From contig VBKY01000256.1 of the NCBI GenBank assembly GCA_005879255.1, forward strand, positions 1 to 9,005: a DNA stretch of 9,005 nt, written 5' to 3'. The stretch comes from Deltaproteobacteria bacterium. Lineage in GTDB: Bacteria; Desulfobacterota_B; Binatia; UBA9968. Below, piece after piece: positions 7,032 to 9,005 of this stretch. Numbering within the stretch: position 1 is the stretch's first letter; every line of letters starts with the position of its first letter. The translations under genes were made by a program, and so were the position numbers. The notes beneath the pieces were generated by a model, which had not been told where the DNA came from, searched no databases, and saw only the letters and a program-made list of their open reading frames with translations.

Positions 7032-7864
7032 CGGAAGAAGCTCGAGATCACTCATTTGGACGATATATGACCGCAAAGAAAGCCGCGGTAGCTTATGGGC
7101 TCTCAGAAAACTTCGAGCATGAGCGTAGTTTGGCGGTCACTTCGAGCACCGCAGCTGCTTCTGGGAGGACTTTCACCATCGTAGAATCGTCTGACGTGTA
7201 CGTCGAAGCGATTCCAATAGGTTATCCAACCGTCACTAGCCTACGACCAGGTGCCGGGAAAACATACGTAGTTATTAGTAACTACACTCAAGCATCGGGT
7301 AAATTCGGTGATCCGTTACAGATTCCGCACACCTCAATCATCACGTCGAATATACCCGAGACGCTGTTCACGATTGGTCAGAGCGGTAGCACGGCTACCC
7401 AACAACCGCCTACCCCAGAGAATGAGAGCATAGAGCAAATCCTCTGGCGTGTCGGAACAAGTCTTGCCATTACCTACAGGACAAAACTCGTATCTCGGTT
7501 AAGTGAACTCCAAGAAGCCGTACAAGAAGAAGAATTCGATGGCCGTGGAATCACGATTAGGTCACTACAACATTTTATTGAGTTTCTAGAGGCGCGTCCC
7601 AGGTTACGGTGTCCCGCTGTTTCAGTGACACCAGATCGAAATATTTACGCCTCTTGGAAGTCAGCGTCCAACCGCGTTTTTAGTATTCACTTTTTCCCGG
7701 ACGGTAACGTCCGGTTTGTGATTTTTCGTCCCAACGAGAAACACGCTGATGAAGTCATTCGGCTTTCCGGAACAGCGACAGTGGACGTCGTCATGAGCAT
7801 TGCAGCACAGCATGGTGTTCTAAGCTGGGCATCAGATGAAAGGCCAAGTAATTCCAGAAGCTGA
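7028..7864 (+). CDS. Uncharacterised 278-residue protein, second gene of the cassette
   Basis: I do not recognise a named family. The N-terminal part (1-115) is predicted mixed, with small polar residues and a YVVISNYTQ strand (80-88). Residues 116-136 (GQSGSTATQQPPTPENESIE) look like a flexible linker. The C-terminal part (about 137-265) begins with helices (LWRVGTSLAITYRTKLVSRLSELQEAV; 173-190 is another helix) and contains an alpha/beta block with PAVSVTPDRNIYASW (196-210), FSIHFFPDGNVRFVIFRPN (218-236) and RLSGTAT (245-251). This two-part build suggests separate functional domains. There is no signal peptide or transmembrane helix. The start overlaps the upstream stop as ATGA, and the end overlaps the next gene by 29 bases, so all three products are probably made together. 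The function is unknown. Confidence 0.75.
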   Translation: MTEEARDHSFGRYMTAKKAAVAYGLSENFEHERSLAVTSSTAAASGRTFTIVESSDVYVEAIPIGYPTVTSLRPGAGKTYVVISNYTQASGKFGDPLQIPHTSIITSNIPETLFTIGQSGSTATQQPPTPENESIEQILWRVGTSLAITYRTKLVSRLSELQEAVQEEEFDGRGITIRSLQHFIEFLEARPRLRCPAVSVTPDRNIYASWKSASNRVFSIHFFPDGNVRFVIFRPNEKHADEVIRLSGTATVDVVMSIAAQHGVLSWASDERPSNSRS

Positions 7865-8264
7865 CCACGTGGCCCGTTATTGCAGGGCCAGTTCAGTCGA
7901 GAACGGAGAGATTTCGGCGACTGCGTTCATGCTGCGGCAAGGCGAAGAGTATTTATCCGTAAATTGGCTGGAGCAACTAAAACGTCCCAGCCGAGCCACT
8001 GAGATTCGTGGTTTGCAGGAACTCTACACGAGGAAATTTAACCGAGTTGGGGCTGGCGCTCGAATCGCGATTCTCAATGTCGGTGCGCTCCGAACTAACG
8101 TCGAACGTAAGAGCTCGGATAGACGGCTACTTCCCATATTGCACGAACCGATAATACCGGATGATCCATCCCACGCAGGCATTTACGACATTCCGTATGA
8201 CGATGAGACTATCGCGGAGTTGATTGTTGAGGTCGTCCAGGAAAAACATCCGGCGCGAAGCTAA
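7836..8264 (+). CDS. Uncharacterised 142-residue protein, third gene of the cassette
   Basis: This small cytoplasmic protein starts inside the end of the previous gene. Its pattern is IPEADHVARYC (6-16), GEEYLSVNWLE (36-46), IAILNVGAL (77-85), LHEPIIPDDPSHAGIYDIP (102-120) and an acidic C-terminal helix, AELIVEVVQE. From memory, an unnamed, widespread bacterial family has the same order: D-H-V-x-R-Y near the start, L-S-V-N-W-L-E in the middle and D-P-S-H-x-x-I-x-x-(I/L)-P near the end. The D-H and D-P-S-H histidines are candidate functional residues, but no known catalytic site is recognised. The start at 7836 is supported because it retains the conserved-looking N-terminus; its ribosome site is weak, consistent with coupling to the upstream gene. 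The gene is followed by a hairpin at 8276. Confidence 0.75.
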   Translation: MKGQVIPEADHVARYCRASSVENGEISATAFMLRQGEEYLSVNWLEQLKRPSRATEIRGLQELYTRKFNRVGAGARIAILNVGALRTNVERKSSDRRLLPILHEPIIPDDPSHAGIYDIPYDDETIAELIVEVVQEKHPARS

Positions 8265-8275
8265 TACCTGTGCAA

Positions 8276-8309
8276 TAAGCGCGCGATCTCAGAGGGTGAT
8301 CAGCGCTTA
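8276..8309. terminator. Hairpin between the convergent cassette and haloperoxidase remnant
   Basis: TAAGCGC (8276-8282) pairs with GCGCTTA (8303-8309). Inside it GATC (8285-8288) pairs with GATC (8298-8301), around the loop TCAGAGGGT. It begins 12 bases after the third cassette gene and covers the TGA (8300-8302, minus strand) of the haloperoxidase remnant. Position and stem favour a terminator, possibly working in both directions. The following AATTTG and TTATTG tracts are poor in T, so intrinsic termination is uncertain. Confidence 0.4.
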
Positions 8310-8637
8310 AATTTGACTCTGTCGAGGATTGTCCTACCGATACACTCTCCAGACTCTAACCCATCGTTGTTATCGAACGAGTAATGAATACCGCCATAGA
8401 GCCGCGAGATCGCCGCTTCCGCGGCCGCATCCTGAAATGACTTGAACGTTCGCGGCTGGTGCGCCTGCGCAAACGATGATCTGAATGCGTGGTGTCCGTG
8501 AAGCTTTTGATGCCGAACATTTCGGTGAATACGCGCGCTGCTGCAGCGGATTGAACGGAGTGGCCCGATGGATAACTCGGAAAATTCGGAGTCACAACGT
8601 CTGTGCTGCGATCGTCGCGGCAACCCGAATGTTTTAA
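8300..8637 (-). pseudogene. Frameshifted C-terminal remnant of a vanadium-dependent haloperoxidase / PAP2-type phosphatase
   Basis: Two minus-strand frames each carry part of one family. The first reads TPNFPSYPSGHSVQSAAAAR and FTEMFGIKSFTDTTH, containing the P-S-G-H-S motif of the PAP2/haloperoxidase active site. The second continues QPRTFKSFQDAAAEAAISRL, then YGGIHYSFDNNDGLESG, carrying the H of the second motif (R-L-Y-G-G-I-H), and ends KFKR at a TGA at 8300. Joining them needs one frame change near 8475-8490, consistent with loss of one base or gain of two. The first frame is closed upstream by TGA at 8638-8640. The N-terminal helical half, expected to be several hundred residues, is missing. 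Both active-site segments survive, so the decay appears fairly recent. A single sequencing error could explain the frameshift but not the missing N-terminus. Confidence 0.8.
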
Positions 8638-8745
8638 TCATCTACCAGTTCTGGTCTCGGCTGAGGTGAGCCCAGTCGGACCGCCGATAGAAGCATTCGG
8701 AAATGACAGCCTCTAAGCGCGTGAATAGCTCGGAATGGCTCTTTA

Positions 8746-8777
8746 CGCAGCAAGCTGCGGGGGAATCAAACCCGCAG
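8746..8777. repeat. Two overlapping, mutually exclusive hairpins
   Basis: CGCAGC (8746-8751) pairs with GCTGCG (8754-8759), and CTGCGGG (8755-8761) pairs with CCCGCAG (8771-8777). The two stems share bases, so only one can form at a time. The element ends 28 bases before the -35 box of the amidohydrolase promoter, so it would be outside that transcript. It looks like a short repeat unit rather than an attenuator. Confidence 0.5.
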
Positions 8778-8805
8778 TGATTGAACCGCCCTTTGCCCTG
8801 CTGTC

Positions 8806-8835
8806 TTGACAAAGCCCTGCGAATGGCCGGATTAT
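8806..8835 (+). promoter_or_regulatory. Candidate sigma-70 promoter of the amidohydrolase
   Basis: A perfect TTGACA (8806-8811) is followed after 18 bases by GATTAT (8830-8835, four of six -10 bases). Transcription would start near 8842 and give a leader of roughly 40 bases to the GTG at 8880. The -10 box is imperfect; TATCAT at 8833 is an alternative with a long, 21-base spacer. Confidence 0.4.
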
Positions 8836-8866
8836 CATGCTATGAATTTTATGAACGTGATGCCCC

Positions 8867-8872
8867 AAGGAG
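8867..8872 (+). promoter_or_regulatory. Ribosome binding site selecting a GTG start
   Basis: AAGGAG lies seven bases before the GTG at 8880. The in-frame ATG at 8892 would be 19 bases away, too far, so GTG is favoured. Confidence 0.7.
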
Positions 8873-8879
8873 AATAATC

Positions 8880-9005
8880 GTGTCATACACCATGATTTCA
8901 GCCGACGATCACATTGACTTGGGTTACTTACCCAAGGACTTATGGACGGAACGCCTGCCCAAATCTTTGCGCGATCGTGCGCCGCATGTCGAGGACAGAG
9001 GCGAG
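8880..9005 (+). CDS. Amidohydrolase family (amidohydrolase 2 / ACMSD-like) protein, N-terminal part
   Basis: Only 42 codons are in the window; the gene continues to the right. The visible residues run (M)SYTMISADDHIDLGYLP, then KDLWTERLPKSLRDRAPHVED. This is the usual start of TIM-barrel metal-dependent hydrolases of the amidohydrolase 2 group: the first strand carries the metal-binding D-x-H (here within ADDHID), followed by P..lW..R.P...r..aP. Members hydrolyse C-N bonds or decarboxylate aromatic acids, such as ACMS or 5-carboxyvanillate. The ligands supplied by later strands are not visible, so neither the reaction nor activity can be judged. It has its own promoter and a strong ribosome site, and could take part in the same aromatic-acid breakdown as the Rieske and decarboxylase-like genes. 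Confidence 0.8.
   Translation, partial: MSYTMISADDHIDLGYLPKDLWTERLPKSLRDRAPHVEDRGE

Noticed and set aside
1..9005. CRISPR array, insertion sequence ends, transposase or integrase
   Set aside because: No regularly spaced direct repeats, no terminal inverted repeats with target duplications and no recombinase motifs were found on either strand.

Overview
The window looks like accessory chromosomal DNA from an uncultivated soil or sediment bacterium. A deltaproteobacterial-like lineage (Desulfobacterota, Binatia or Tectomicrobia type) is a guess. It rests on gene content (orphan substrate-binding proteins, a Rieske oxygenase, an amidohydrolase) and on short palindromic intergenic repeats, not on any phylogenetic marker. 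Gene density is low, and at least two gene remnants lie between the intact genes, so this stretch has been rearranged and is decaying.

Layout. Bases 1-604 hold no convincing gene apart from a possible minus-strand start running off the left edge. A Rieske ring-hydroxylating oxygenase of the phthalate-dioxygenase type follows on the minus strand (605-1903). Upstream of it are an imperfect palindromic repeat and the last ~50 codons of an NAD-dependent epimerase/dehydratase (2129-2281). Next, also on the minus strand, is a protein resembling 4,5-dihydroxyphthalate decarboxylase or an NMT1-type binding protein (2300-3292). A 667-base gap holds two tandem C/G-rich hairpins. A plus-strand secreted substrate-binding protein (3960-5054) converges with a minus-strand lipoprotein (5156-5779).

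The most distinctive segment is 6083-8264: a good sigma-70-like promoter followed by three tightly overlapping plus-strand genes. These are a TIGR04255-family protein, a 278-residue unknown and a 142-residue unknown. The junctions overlap by 4 and 29 bases, so the genes are almost certainly one transcript and translationally coupled. The cassette is visibly richer in A+T than its surroundings and ends at a hairpin that covers the stop codon of a frameshifted vanadium-haloperoxidase/PAP2 remnant (8300-8637, minus). Its compact build, sporadic family and degraded surroundings fit a horizontally acquired module of unknown function, possibly defence-related. The window ends in the first 42 codons of an amidohydrolase (from 8880).

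How the genes may work together. The Rieske oxygenase, the decarboxylase-like protein, the secreted binding protein and the amidohydrolase fit scavenging and breakdown of aromatic or other organic acids. No ferredoxin reductase, ABC permease or ATPase is present, so they need partners elsewhere. The TIGR04255 cassette has no visible link to that metabolism.
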